A stretch of 64,000 nucleotides of DNA from Desulfosediminicola ganghwensis (GTDB lineage: Bacteria; Desulfobacterota; Desulfobulbia; Desulfobulbales; Desulfocapsaceae). Below are positions 45,542 to 53,015 of the stretch, piece after piece; the first letter of the stretch is position 1, and every line of letters begins with the position of its first letter. The stretch spans positions 5,279,001 through 5,343,000 of the forward strand of contig NZ_CP050699.1 in NCBI RefSeq assembly GCF_005116675.2. Reading direction: 5' to 3'. The notes beneath the pieces are model-generated. The model was given only the letters and a program-made list of their open reading frames with translations. It was not told the origin of the DNA and did no database searches. A program made the translations under genes and the position numbers.

Positions 45542-46615
45542 ATGAACAGGCGAATACAATCGGTTGCTGTACTTGGTCTTGGCAAGATCGGTTTTCTGGT
45601 CGCAGAACTTCTCAATATCTCGGGCTTCTCTGTCACCGGGGCAGACATTACTCCCCAGAAAGGCAAGCCTTTCAAGACGGTTGAAATCGACGTCACCAAC
45701 CCCGGGGAGCTAGCCGGCTTAGTCTGCTCCCACGATGCTGTTGTCTCCTGCCTTCCATACACCTTCAACCTCACCATAGCCTCCATCGCACACGAGAACG
45801 GTATTCATTATTTCGATCTCACAGAAGATGTGCCCACCACCAGGGCCATTATCGAGATGAGTAAGAATAGCACATCAATAATGGCGCCGCAGTGCGGGTT
45901 GGCTCCTGGTTTTATCGGCATCGTTGGGGCTTCCCTTGCGGCAGACTTTGACAAAATCCGCTCGATCAAGCTCCGGGTAGGTGCTCTGCCACAACATCCC
46001 ACCGGCCTGCTTGGTTATGCCTTCAACTGGTCTCCGGAAGGTGTTGTCAATGAGTACCTCAATGACTGTGAGGTCATTGAAGATGGCACACACAAGTGGG
46101 TCTCCCCAATGGAATGGTTGGAACAGCTGGTGATCAACGGGGTTCCCCTCGAAGCCTTCACCACATCAGGTGGACTTGGCACAATGTGTCAAAGCTTTCT
46201 CGGCAGAGTTGAAAATCTCGATTACAAATCGGTTCGCTACCCCGGCCACTGCCAGCTGATGAACTTCTTTTTCCATGAGCTCCTGATGCGGGAACAACGC
46301 GAGCTGGCCGGCAGAATTCTCACCAATGCCAAGCCCAGTGTCAATGACGATGTGGTCTATATTCACGCCACCGCTGAGGGCTGGAAAAAGGAACGCCTCT
46401 TTCGTGATGAATTCGTCAGAAGCTTCTATCCTATAGCGGTAAACGGCACGACCTGCAGAGCCATCGCCTGGACCACTGCAGCGTCTGTCTGCTCGGTAGT
46501 GGAACTGGTCGCCAACGGCAGCCTGCCGGCTACCGGTTTTCTCAAACAGGAAGAAATACCACTTCAAAAATTCCTGCAGACACAGAATGGCAAGCTCTAC
46601 GGGAACCTTGAATGA
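45542..46615 (+). CDS. Saccharopine dehydrogenase-like oxidoreductase
   Basis: The 357-residue NAD(P)-dependent enzyme has a Rossmann motif VLGLGKIGFLVAELL near residue 10 and VSCLPYTFNLTIASIAHENG. The conserved ITH/FDLTED and MAPQCGLAPGFIGI segments of the saccharopine dehydrogenase / lysine 6-dehydrogenase-like group follow. It could act in lysine or carboxynorspermidine metabolism; no pathway partner lies nearby. AAGGGGAACC directly precedes the ATG. Confidence 0.85.
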   Translation: MNRRIQSVAVLGLGKIGFLVAELLNISGFSVTGADITPQKGKPFKTVEIDVTNPGELAGLVCSHDAVVSCLPYTFNLTIASIAHENGIHYFDLTEDVPTTRAIIEMSKNSTSIMAPQCGLAPGFIGIVGASLAADFDKIRSIKLRVGALPQHPTGLLGYAFNWSPEGVVNEYLNDCEVIEDGTHKWVSPMEWLEQLVINGVPLEAFTTSGGLGTMCQSFLGRVENLDYKSVRYPGHCQLMNFFFHELLMREQRELAGRILTNAKPSVNDDVVYIHATAEGWKKERLFRDEFVRSFYPIAVNGTTCRAIAWTTAASVCSVVELVANGSLPATGFLKQEEIPLQKFLQTQNGKLYGNLE

Positions 46616-47220
46616 AGCAAAACAGGTAACAGCTGCCAAGGCAACCCTGACGAAAGCAGCGTTGGTGGATGAAGCATACTGATTTGTTCAATATTTTATA
46701 CCCGACAAAGAATTTGGCATTTTCCTAACACCATAAACACACCGTGGCTGTGGATTGCTTTTTCTCATCTGTTTCAGTAGCATAAGCTCAATCCCTTATC
46801 ATGCAAGGGTTGATGACTACAGCCCATGGCAACATGTGACTCGTTCACGTTGCCTCATTTTGCGTATACAATTTTTTTTACCGGAAGAAATCAAAGAAAT
46901 TCAGTTTAATAGCCTTAATTGGATGGGCCAATAGAAAAAACACGAAAAATTAGGCTTGTATTTTTGTTCTGAGTTTCGTATCACAGTGTGTTATATCGCA
47001 CCACCTGACAGGGCAATTTTCTGTACGTTGCAGTTCCTACAAGTTGAAAAGGTTTAACCAGCTGCAGTACCCCAGCTGCACTTCCCGGCAGTCCCTGGAC
47101 ATCTGTTCTCCCCGGGTTTACTTCTTTTAGGATTCTTCGTGAAATGTAATTTCCTTGTTATAACGAATGGAGTTTATCCCTCGTTATTACTACTATTTCT
47201 TGCAAAAAAAGGAGTTCAGT
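46616..47220. other. Long intergenic region
   Basis: 605 bp without a recognisable gene. A hairpin GGCAACATGTGA / TCACGTTGCC (46828-46854) followed by TCATTTT could be a terminator of an unseen small transcript. A tandem CAGCTGCA-GTACCC-CAGCTGCA occurs near 47060-47085. The right end holds the SlyD-type gene's ribosome site. A small RNA here is possible but not shown. Confidence 0.35.
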
Positions 47221-47649
47221 ATGAGTCAGGCAAAAGATGGAGATAATGTAAGTGTTCACTACACCGGTAAACGCCATGACGGAAGCGTCTTTGATTCTTC
47301 CGTCGACACTGAACCAGTCGTTTTCACCCTGGGTGAAGGCCAGCTGATCGATGGTTTCGAAGAAGCCATCATGGGCATGGCAATCGGTGAGAGAAAAACC
47401 GTTACCATTCCACCTGTTAAAGCTTATGGTGAACGCCAGGAGGAATGGGTTGTCAGCGTCCCAAAAGCTGAGTTCCCTGAAAGTATAGAGCCATCTGTTG
47501 GTATGGAACTTCATCTCACCGATGAAGATGATCAGGATATCGAAGTTCTTGTCAAAGAGGTAACAGAGGATGCCATAATCCTTGATGGTAATCCGCCACT
47601 TGCTGGCGAGACCCTTACCTTTGATCTTGAGTTGGTGGCCATAGCATAA
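47221..47649 (+). CDS. slyD: FKBP-type peptidyl-prolyl isomerase (SlyD-like)
   Basis: The 142-residue protein catalyses cis-trans isomerisation of proline peptide bonds and acts as a chaperone. FKBP strands are seen in VSVHYTGKRHDGSVFDSS and FTLGEGQLIDGFEEAIMGM, with an inserted-flap region (PPVKAYGERQEE to about residue 110), then GNPPLAGETLTFDLEL. It lacks the His-rich metal-binding tail of E. coli SlyD. ATG 47221 has AAGGAG six bases upstream; an earlier start at 47167 is not needed. Confidence 0.92.
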   Translation: MSQAKDGDNVSVHYTGKRHDGSVFDSSVDTEPVVFTLGEGQLIDGFEEAIMGMAIGERKTVTIPPVKAYGERQEEWVVSVPKAEFPESIEPSVGMELHLTDEDDQDIEVLVKEVTEDAIILDGNPPLAGETLTFDLELVAIA

Positions 47650-47680
47650 GCCACTCGCTCAACTGGAAGGTATTGCAATT

Positions 47681-47713
47681 CGCTGCTGGCATCCACTCGG
47701 TCTGCCGGCAGCG
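47681..47713 (+). terminator. Hairpin after the SlyD-like gene
   Basis: CGCTGCTGGCA (47681-47691) pairs with TGCCGGCAGCG (47703-47713), 11 bp with one G-U pair and an 11-base loop, 32 bp after the stop. The following GGGCTGCTTTT gives only a short T tract. The remaining 270 bp up to the next gene show nothing recognised. Confidence 0.65.
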
Positions 47714-47982
47714 GAGGGCTGCTTTTATATAGGTAATACCTCAGACCAACCACCCACGCCTTACCCTCTCCCAGACTCCTTTCCACCCACCTCTCATCTC
47801 CGGATAAAATGCTCACGCAAAATTCGGGCTATGCAGTTTTCGTAAAAATAGACTACACTGTGCCCTGAACTCAGCTGATTTACGTGAGTTTCAGCATCCC
47901 CCATGATGCATTTATTCAGATAATCATCTGATATAGATAAAAATTACACACGAAAGCTCGTTCCAATAACAAGGAATTTTTA

Positions 47983-49272
47983 TTGAGTACCACTAGAGAT
48001 CAAGCAATGCACCACCACGCATATAGCCTTAATTCTGAATTTGTTGATGAGTTGTTGCAGAGAATGCACCAGCTGACTGGCTCCTCTGCGCCCTCCCGGT
48101 TCCCTGGAAATGTCTCCCAGCAACCCGGAACTATCCCTACTACAGAACAATTGGCCAGCCTGCTTGATGGTGCATTCTGGACCAGTTTTTCCCTGGATGA
48201 AGGGAATGTTGTTACGATCTCCATATTATTCATGCCCGCTGAAAAATCGCACGATACCTTTCTTTTCGATAGACCGATTCTATTTGATGTGAAAAACCTG
48301 GTCAAACTCGGTGCAGCGCTCGAAAACCCTCGTGCCGATATCGGGGTGTGGCCGGACGAGAACGGATTACTCAAGATCTGGGGCTTCAAAACCAGAAACA
48401 ATGATTTACTCATCGCGCAGCTATGGATACAAGTTCTTGGTCCCGGGCGGGTATTGACAACCTTTAACGGCAAAAGTATTGGTTCTCTCATATCCAATAC
48501 TTCGGTCTTTATCGATCATTCCAACATGATGAAGACCGTCTTGCCCAAACTTGACAGCAGCGACACGGGTGACCAGGGTCAAACCTTGAAAATGCTGCGA
48601 TACACCTCTTTGCTCAACACTGCTCGCGCCATGCGTAATCATAGCCGGGGAGGTACCCTGCTGGTCGTGCCAAACTCAGACGATTGGCGCCTGTCGATCA
48701 GTGCACCGATACCATACACCGGTGGCGCCAGCTTTCTGGAAAGCGATTACGATGTAGCAGTTAAGCCAACCCTCCTTGCTCCTATCACCGATTTTTTCTC
48801 CGGATTAATCAAAACCAAGGAAGACAACAAGCGCGACAAGCTGGTCAAAATGAGAACCCAGGTTGACCAGCAATGTAGACATATTGCCCGACTGACCGCT
48901 GTCGATGGTGCCCTGGTAATGACCTTTGATCGCTTCGTGTTCTGCTTTGGAGCTAAAATTATTCCCAGGGAAGGGCAGGAGGTGTCCTCGACTATTCGTG
49001 TTATCAAACCGGTGGAGGGAGATTCAGCGACAACAGTCGGTCTCGCCGATATCGGTGGAACACGGCACCAGTCTGCCGCACTCTTTGCCCAGGCCCAGCC
49101 TGGGGCGGTAGCAGTTGTTGTCTCGCAGGACGGCGACATCACCATCTTCACTACAGATGATGAGAGTGGCGAGGTAATAGCCATCCAGCAGGCGGAACTT
49201 CTCGTTCTCCATGAAGGGCTGGGTGCAACATTCTGGAATTTCACTGAAAACCGTCGTGACCCAGAAGAATAG
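47983..49272 (+). CDS. DACNV-type (diadenylate cyclase-like sensor) domain protein
   Basis: In this 429-residue soluble protein, the last 130 or so residues resemble a DisA_N/DAC-like fold: VDGALVMT carries the DGA motif and DIGGTRHQSAALFAQ carries GTRH, but the third residue of the catalytic RHR is Gln. VAVVVSQDGDITIF follows as in DAC proteins. This matches the family labelled probable sensor domain DACNV, thought to be a nucleotide-binding relative of c-di-AMP cyclases. The N-terminal 290 residues were not recognised. TTG 47983 is chosen because AAGGA lies seven bases upstream; the alternative ATG is 48007. Single gene. Confidence 0.75.
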   Translation: MSTTRDQAMHHHAYSLNSEFVDELLQRMHQLTGSSAPSRFPGNVSQQPGTIPTTEQLASLLDGAFWTSFSLDEGNVVTISILFMPAEKSHDTFLFDRPILFDVKNLVKLGAALENPRADIGVWPDENGLLKIWGFKTRNNDLLIAQLWIQVLGPGRVLTTFNGKSIGSLISNTSVFIDHSNMMKTVLPKLDSSDTGDQGQTLKMLRYTSLLNTARAMRNHSRGGTLLVVPNSDDWRLSISAPIPYTGGASFLESDYDVAVKPTLLAPITDFFSGLIKTKEDNKRDKLVKMRTQVDQQCRHIARLTAVDGALVMTFDRFVFCFGAKIIPREGQEVSSTIRVIKPVEGDSATTVGLADIGGTRHQSAALFAQAQPGAVAVVVSQDGDITIFTTDDESGEVIAIQQAELLVLHEGLGATFWNFTENRRDPEE

Positions 49273-49528
49273 CTCTTTAAGGTTTCCCAGACATTCCAAG
49301 CGGTACTGCCTTCCCTGTCTCCCCGGAGCGCAGTTACCACTGCCCACATCCCTGCCAGCTCTGCAGCAACACCAGCGCCGCCATCACGCCAAAGGCACTG
49401 CCACCAACCGACTCCTGATTTGACAGTTCCCCAGCCTATACCTAAATTCACCTTGAGTTAACTGAACACTCCTAACCGTCAATAGTTCTTATCACCCACC
49501 GTACTTTTATTATCACAGGGGGTTAATA

Positions 49529-50386
49529 ATGCGTTGGAGAAGCAGCCGCAGGAGCAGTAATATTGAAGACAAAAGAGGTTTCCGGGCCTCTAAAAGAGTT
49601 AAAGGCGGTGGCATCGGTATTCTCTTGCTTGCCCTGGTGGCTCTCTATTTCGGTGTCGACCCGGCACTCATTCTGCAACAGGGGGCTCAACTCACCGGCG
49701 AGACTACAATGGAAAAGACTGATTATCAGCCAACACCGCAAGAACAGGAGTTAGCCGATTTCGTTTCTGTGGTACTGGCGGATACTGAGGACACCTGGCA
49801 GAAGATCTTTTCTGCAGGTGATGCAAGCTATGCGGAACCAAAGCTGGTGCTGTTTTCAGGCCAGGTTCAATCTGCCTGCGGTTTCGCCCAGGCTGCCATG
49901 GGTCCCTTTTACTGTCCCGGAGATCAAAAAGTCTATATCGACCTCAGCTTTTATCAGGATTTGAAAAATAGTCTGGGAGCCCCCGGGGATTTTGCCCAGG
50001 CTTATGTAATTGCCCATGAAGTCGGTCACCATGTTCAAAACCTGCTGGGCATCAGTGATCAAGTTCACCAGATGCGGCAACAACTCTCCGAGACTGAATA
50101 CAATCAGCTTTCGGTACGAATCGAATTACAGGCAGACTGCTTCTCTGGCATCTGGACTAATCACGCCAACGAGGCTCGGCAGATTCTTGAGCAGGGAGAT
50201 ATTGAGGAAGCCCTGAACGCGGCCTCGGCCATTGGAGACGACCGCCTCCAGAAACAGGCCCGCGGCTACGTAACTCCTGATTCATTTACCCACGGTTCCT
50301 CTGAACAACGGGTGCGCTGGTTCAAGACCGGCCTTAAAAGTGGAGACCTGCAGAGTTGCGACACGTTTTCAGCCCAGAGCCTGTAG
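49529..50386 (+). CDS. Neutral zinc metallopeptidase (YpfJ-like)
   Basis: The 285-residue protein has a single N-terminal TM helix (about 27-47, GGIGILLLALVALYFGV) and a periplasmic zinc domain with HEVGHH (about 167-172) as metal-binding site. The downstream Glu ligand lies in RIELQADCFSG. The conserved FYCPGDQKVYIDLSFYQDL is typical of this family. It probably works in envelope proteolysis or quality control; substrates unknown. GGGGG lies six bases before the ATG. It converges with the polyene operon, only 5 bp apart. Confidence 0.93.
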   Translation: MRWRSSRRSSNIEDKRGFRASKRVKGGGIGILLLALVALYFGVDPALILQQGAQLTGETTMEKTDYQPTPQEQELADFVSVVLADTEDTWQKIFSAGDASYAEPKLVLFSGQVQSACGFAQAAMGPFYCPGDQKVYIDLSFYQDLKNSLGAPGDFAQAYVIAHEVGHHVQNLLGISDQVHQMRQQLSETEYNQLSVRIELQADCFSGIWTNHANEARQILEQGDIEEALNAASAIGDDRLQKQARGYVTPDSFTHGSSEQRVRWFKTGLKSGDLQSCDTFSAQSL

Positions 50387-50391
50387 GCCCC

Positions 50392-51480
50392 TTAAGCCGG
50401 TGTCAACAACAGCCCGGCGTTGATGCCACCGAATCCTGAATTACAGGTTAACACCGACGGGTAGAGTAACGGCAGAGGTTTGAGCCCAGACAGTCGCAGA
50501 CAGGTCTCCTCCGGTTCCTTAAGGCCTACCGTGGGTGGTAGAAGCTGGTGCTTGAGGCTCTTTACACTGAGCATGGCCTCGATAATACCGGCGGCAGCAA
50601 GGCTGTGGCCCAGGCTACCCTTCACAGAGCAGAGAGGTATTGTATTCTCCGTCAGCCGCCCAAACGCCACTAACTCCATGGCATCATTATACACAGTCGC
50701 TGTGCCGTGACCGTTGATACCACCAATCTTTACCACACACTGGTTGGTAATCTGCTCCAGAAGTCTGCCGAGTCCGCTTCCATTTCGGCATGGAGCCGTG
50801 ATATGGGTGGCATCGCAACTCATACCCCAATTTTCCATACATGCCAGGCGTTCTTCATCATCCCCCAAAACCTCTTCAGCCGCCAGCAGAGCCCACCCGG
50901 CGCCATCGGCAAGAGCAAGCCCTGAACGCTCTTTGTCATAGGGTTTCGGCAACTCCTGTGAGAGTCCCTTCAAACTTGCAAAGCCTGATACCACAAACTC
51001 CGACAGCAGATCAAAACCAATAACGAGTGCCCGGTCGCATTTCCCGGACTGAATTGCCATTGCCCCCTGAATCATTGCCACCAGGCTGGACACACATGCT
51101 GCACTCACTGTTTTGACTTCACCACAAATCCCCAACCGTTGTGCAAGGGATTCGGCAATCTGCCAGGGTTGCCCTTCAGCAGCCTCAGTCTCTAGCGATA
51201 ATTCATCTACTGCGGCTTTGGTCGTGGCACAAAACAGGGCGGTTGACGAAGGTATCTTCGGCATTTGCTCTACCAGATGAGAAAATAAACTCTCCTGCCT
51301 TCCAAGACTGCCAACGTCCCCTTCCAACCCTTCAATAAAGCCGAGGGGAAAGTTCATTCCTCCTGCGCCTAAGCCCTGAACACGAAGTCCGCTCCTGCCA
51401 GCGAGCAATCCCTGCCATGTACTGTCAAGATCCCCCAGGGGAGTCAGAATATTTCCTGCCGTGATAACTGTCTTGCGCAT
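50392..51480 (-). CDS. Beta-ketoacyl synthase, aryl-polyene type
   Basis: The 362-residue ketosynthase has active-site Cys in VSAACVSSL (about residue 128) and the two His in INGHGTATV and VKGSLGHSLAAAG, so all three catalytic residues are present. It is shorter than FabF (about 410), mainly in the N-terminal part. It is the last gene of the operon, overlapping the thioesterase gene by one base. In aryl-polyene systems a second KS (ApeR-like) accompanies the KS:CLF pair; this is the likely counterpart. Confidence 0.88.
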   Translation of the reverse strand: MRKTVITAGNILTPLGDLDSTWQGLLAGRSGLRVQGLGAGGMNFPLGFIEGLEGDVGSLGRQESLFSHLVEQMPKIPSSTALFCATTKAAVDELSLETEAAEGQPWQIAESLAQRLGICGEVKTVSAACVSSLVAMIQGAMAIQSGKCDRALVIGFDLLSEFVVSGFASLKGLSQELPKPYDKERSGLALADGAGWALLAAEEVLGDDEERLACMENWGMSCDATHITAPCRNGSGLGRLLEQITNQCVVKIGGINGHGTATVYNDAMELVAFGRLTENTIPLCSVKGSLGHSLAAAGIIEAMLSVKSLKHQLLPPTVGLKEPEETCLRLSGLKPLPLLYPSVLTCNSGFGGINAGLLLTPA

Positions 51481-51950
51481 TATCTATGCCACTCCCCTGC
51501 CTGCCAGCGATCGCGAAATTCTTTGATCCACTCCGGAACTATTAGTAACATTTCACCACGAGTATCGGTGAGCAGTTGCACGGTATAGCCCTTGGCCGTT
51601 GTTTGCCCCTCATCATTGATCAACCTGTACGAAAAGTTCAGACGAGCTGAATCTGTCCAGTGTAAAGCCGCTTCGATGGTGAACAGTTCGTCAAACCGCA
51701 GGGGCAGTAAATAATCCAGATGCATCTGTACTACCGGGGCGGCTGTCTGATGTTGAATAAACGCCTGGTATGACAAACCGTACTTGTCACCAAAAGCAAT
51801 TCGTCCATCTTCGAGATAACTTGGATACCTCCCATGCCAGACCATCCTCAGGGTATCCACCTCTTCAAAACGCACCCGGCGCTCAATACTCGCTACCAGA
51901 GTCGATGGAGCTGTCGTATCCACCGGAAAATAACTTTTTTTTGATCGCAT
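51480..51950 (-). CDS. YbgC-like hot-dog thioesterase
   Basis: The 156-residue acyl-thioesterase-like protein has the family helix VDTLRMVWHGRYPSYLEDGR, in which the catalytic Asp (VDTL) and the WHGRY segment correspond to YbgC-type 4HBT enzymes. It is expected to release or edit acyl chains on the ACP. It is the penultimate gene; a 64-bp gap with a stem-loop separates it from the dehydratase gene before it, and it overlaps the KS by one base. Confidence 0.88.
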   Translation of the reverse strand: MRSKKSYFPVDTTAPSTLVASIERRVRFEEVDTLRMVWHGRYPSYLEDGRIAFGDKYGLSYQAFIQHQTAAPVVQMHLDYLLPLRFDELFTIEAALHWTDSARLNFSYRLINDEGQTTAKGYTVQLLTDTRGEMLLIVPEWIKEFRDRWQAGEWHR

Positions 51951-51980
51951 ATTCTTTTTTAAAACGTTGCCTCGTTTAGC

Positions 51981-52004
51981 GCAGGATAAACACAGATATC
52001 CTGC
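51981..52004 (-). promoter_or_regulatory. Stem-loop inside the polyene operon
   Basis: GCAGGATA and TATCCTGC form a perfect 8-bp stem with an 8-base loop in the gap between dehydratase and thioesterase genes. It may protect mRNA ends or tune expression of the last two genes; no T-run follows. Confidence 0.5.
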
Positions 52005-52014
52005 AAAACAGCTC

Positions 52015-52449
52015 CTAAATCGCGCTGGAGGTTACTGAAACCTCTTTCTCCGCCAGCTCACCCTGACCGGTAGCCAGAACCTCACCCAGCTCATTTTTAA
52101 GTGAAAATTCGAACGACCACACGTTGGGATCCTGCTCATTCCTGAGCATCCGCAAATGAATGGAGATACGCTCTTCAGGCCTGACCACGCCACGAAATTT
52201 GGTCTTCCTGTAACGTATCGGATGAACCTCACACAGCAACAGCAATTCCGCCAGGCATCGCACCGCCGCTATCTGCACCATCGCTGGCAAAATGGGCATT
52301 CCCGGAAAATGTCCCTTAAATCCGGAAAAATCCCTCTCAAAGCAAAAGAGGCCCTCCGCCTGCACTTCGTGCTCATCCTGCTTTATTATGGAGCAGTTCT
52401 GACAGGAATTACGGATCGACTCATACAGGTTTTCAAAACTACCACTCAT
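52015..52449 (-). CDS. Hot-dog 3-hydroxyacyl-ACP dehydratase (FabZ/ApeI-like)
   Basis: The 144-residue protein has the FabA/FabZ active-site helix lead GHFPGMPILPAMVQIAAV; the His is the catalytic base. Length and the KTKFRGVVRPEERI strand are like ApeI-type dehydratases. Aryl-polyene enzymes use a heterodimer of two such proteins, and the second candidate is at 56126. ATG 52449 is preferred to the adjoining GTG. It lies 8 bp after the DUF3261 lipoprotein gene. Confidence 0.85.
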   Translation of the reverse strand: MSGSFENLYESIRNSCQNCSIIKQDEHEVQAEGLFCFERDFSGFKGHFPGMPILPAMVQIAAVRCLAELLLLCEVHPIRYRKTKFRGVVRPEERISIHLRMLRNEQDPNVWSFEFSLKNELGEVLATGQGELAEKEVSVTSSAI

Positions 52450-52457
52450 CACTCTGC

Positions 52458-53009
52458 CTATTCTATTCTGCTGAAACTGATTAGTACGCCAAGCCAGGGC
52501 TGTGCATACTCAGCACTCTGCCACCGACCTTCGGAATCAAAATTATCCAGCGCATGCCATCTCGTGACAAGGCCGGTTGTCAATTTTCGTTGCCACTGCA
52601 ATTGCCCTGTCTGTTCTTTGCACAACCTGCTGAACCCTGTTGCTGAACATGGAAGCGTTTCCGGTTCCTGTAAAAAGGTTCTACCAACAGATACCGCCAA
52701 AAATTTCGGCAGGTGAGAGTCTGAAAAATTGCCACGGGCATACTGAATTGTATAGCTCAATTGCTCATCGACGTCTCCCTCAAGCAACTTCACCCCCGTT
52801 GCATCCAAAAGTACAAAATGCATACCATGGCCATTCTGCTTTATTGCGAGCAATCCTGAATACTTTGAATCGCCCCACCGCTCTATGCGCATATTTGTCA
52901 GCAAGGCGCCACTGCCGCCAGTAAGCGCGAGATCCTGACGCGGCACAACCTTCCCCATAGAGCAGCCACCGAGTACAACAGCTAATAAGATAATAAGGAG
53001 TAATCGCAT
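52458..53009 (-). CDS. DUF3261 lipoprotein
   Basis: The 183-residue protein has a lipoprotein signal peptide (LLLIILLAVVLGGC, lipobox LGGC with lipidated Cys16). The mature part is beta-rich and matches the DUF3261 type encoded in aryl-polyene clusters, where it is expected in the outer membrane together with the LolA-like carrier and MMPL exporter. Its direct activity is unknown. It starts 6 bp after the MMPL exporter gene ends. Confidence 0.85.
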   Translation of the reverse strand: MRLLLIILLAVVLGGCSMGKVVPRQDLALTGGSGALLTNMRIERWGDSKYSGLLAIKQNGHGMHFVLLDATGVKLLEGDVDEQLSYTIQYARGNFSDSHLPKFLAVSVGRTFLQEPETLPCSATGFSRLCKEQTGQLQWQRKLTTGLVTRWHALDNFDSEGRWQSAEYAQPWLGVLISFSRIE

Positions 53010-53015
53010 GTGTTG

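Noticed and set aside
48747-49451. 234-codon minus-strand frame reaching into the gap after the DACNV gene
   Set aside because: Mostly antisense to the DACNV gene; the part in the gap (Trp/Gly-rich) matches no family and has no ribosome site.
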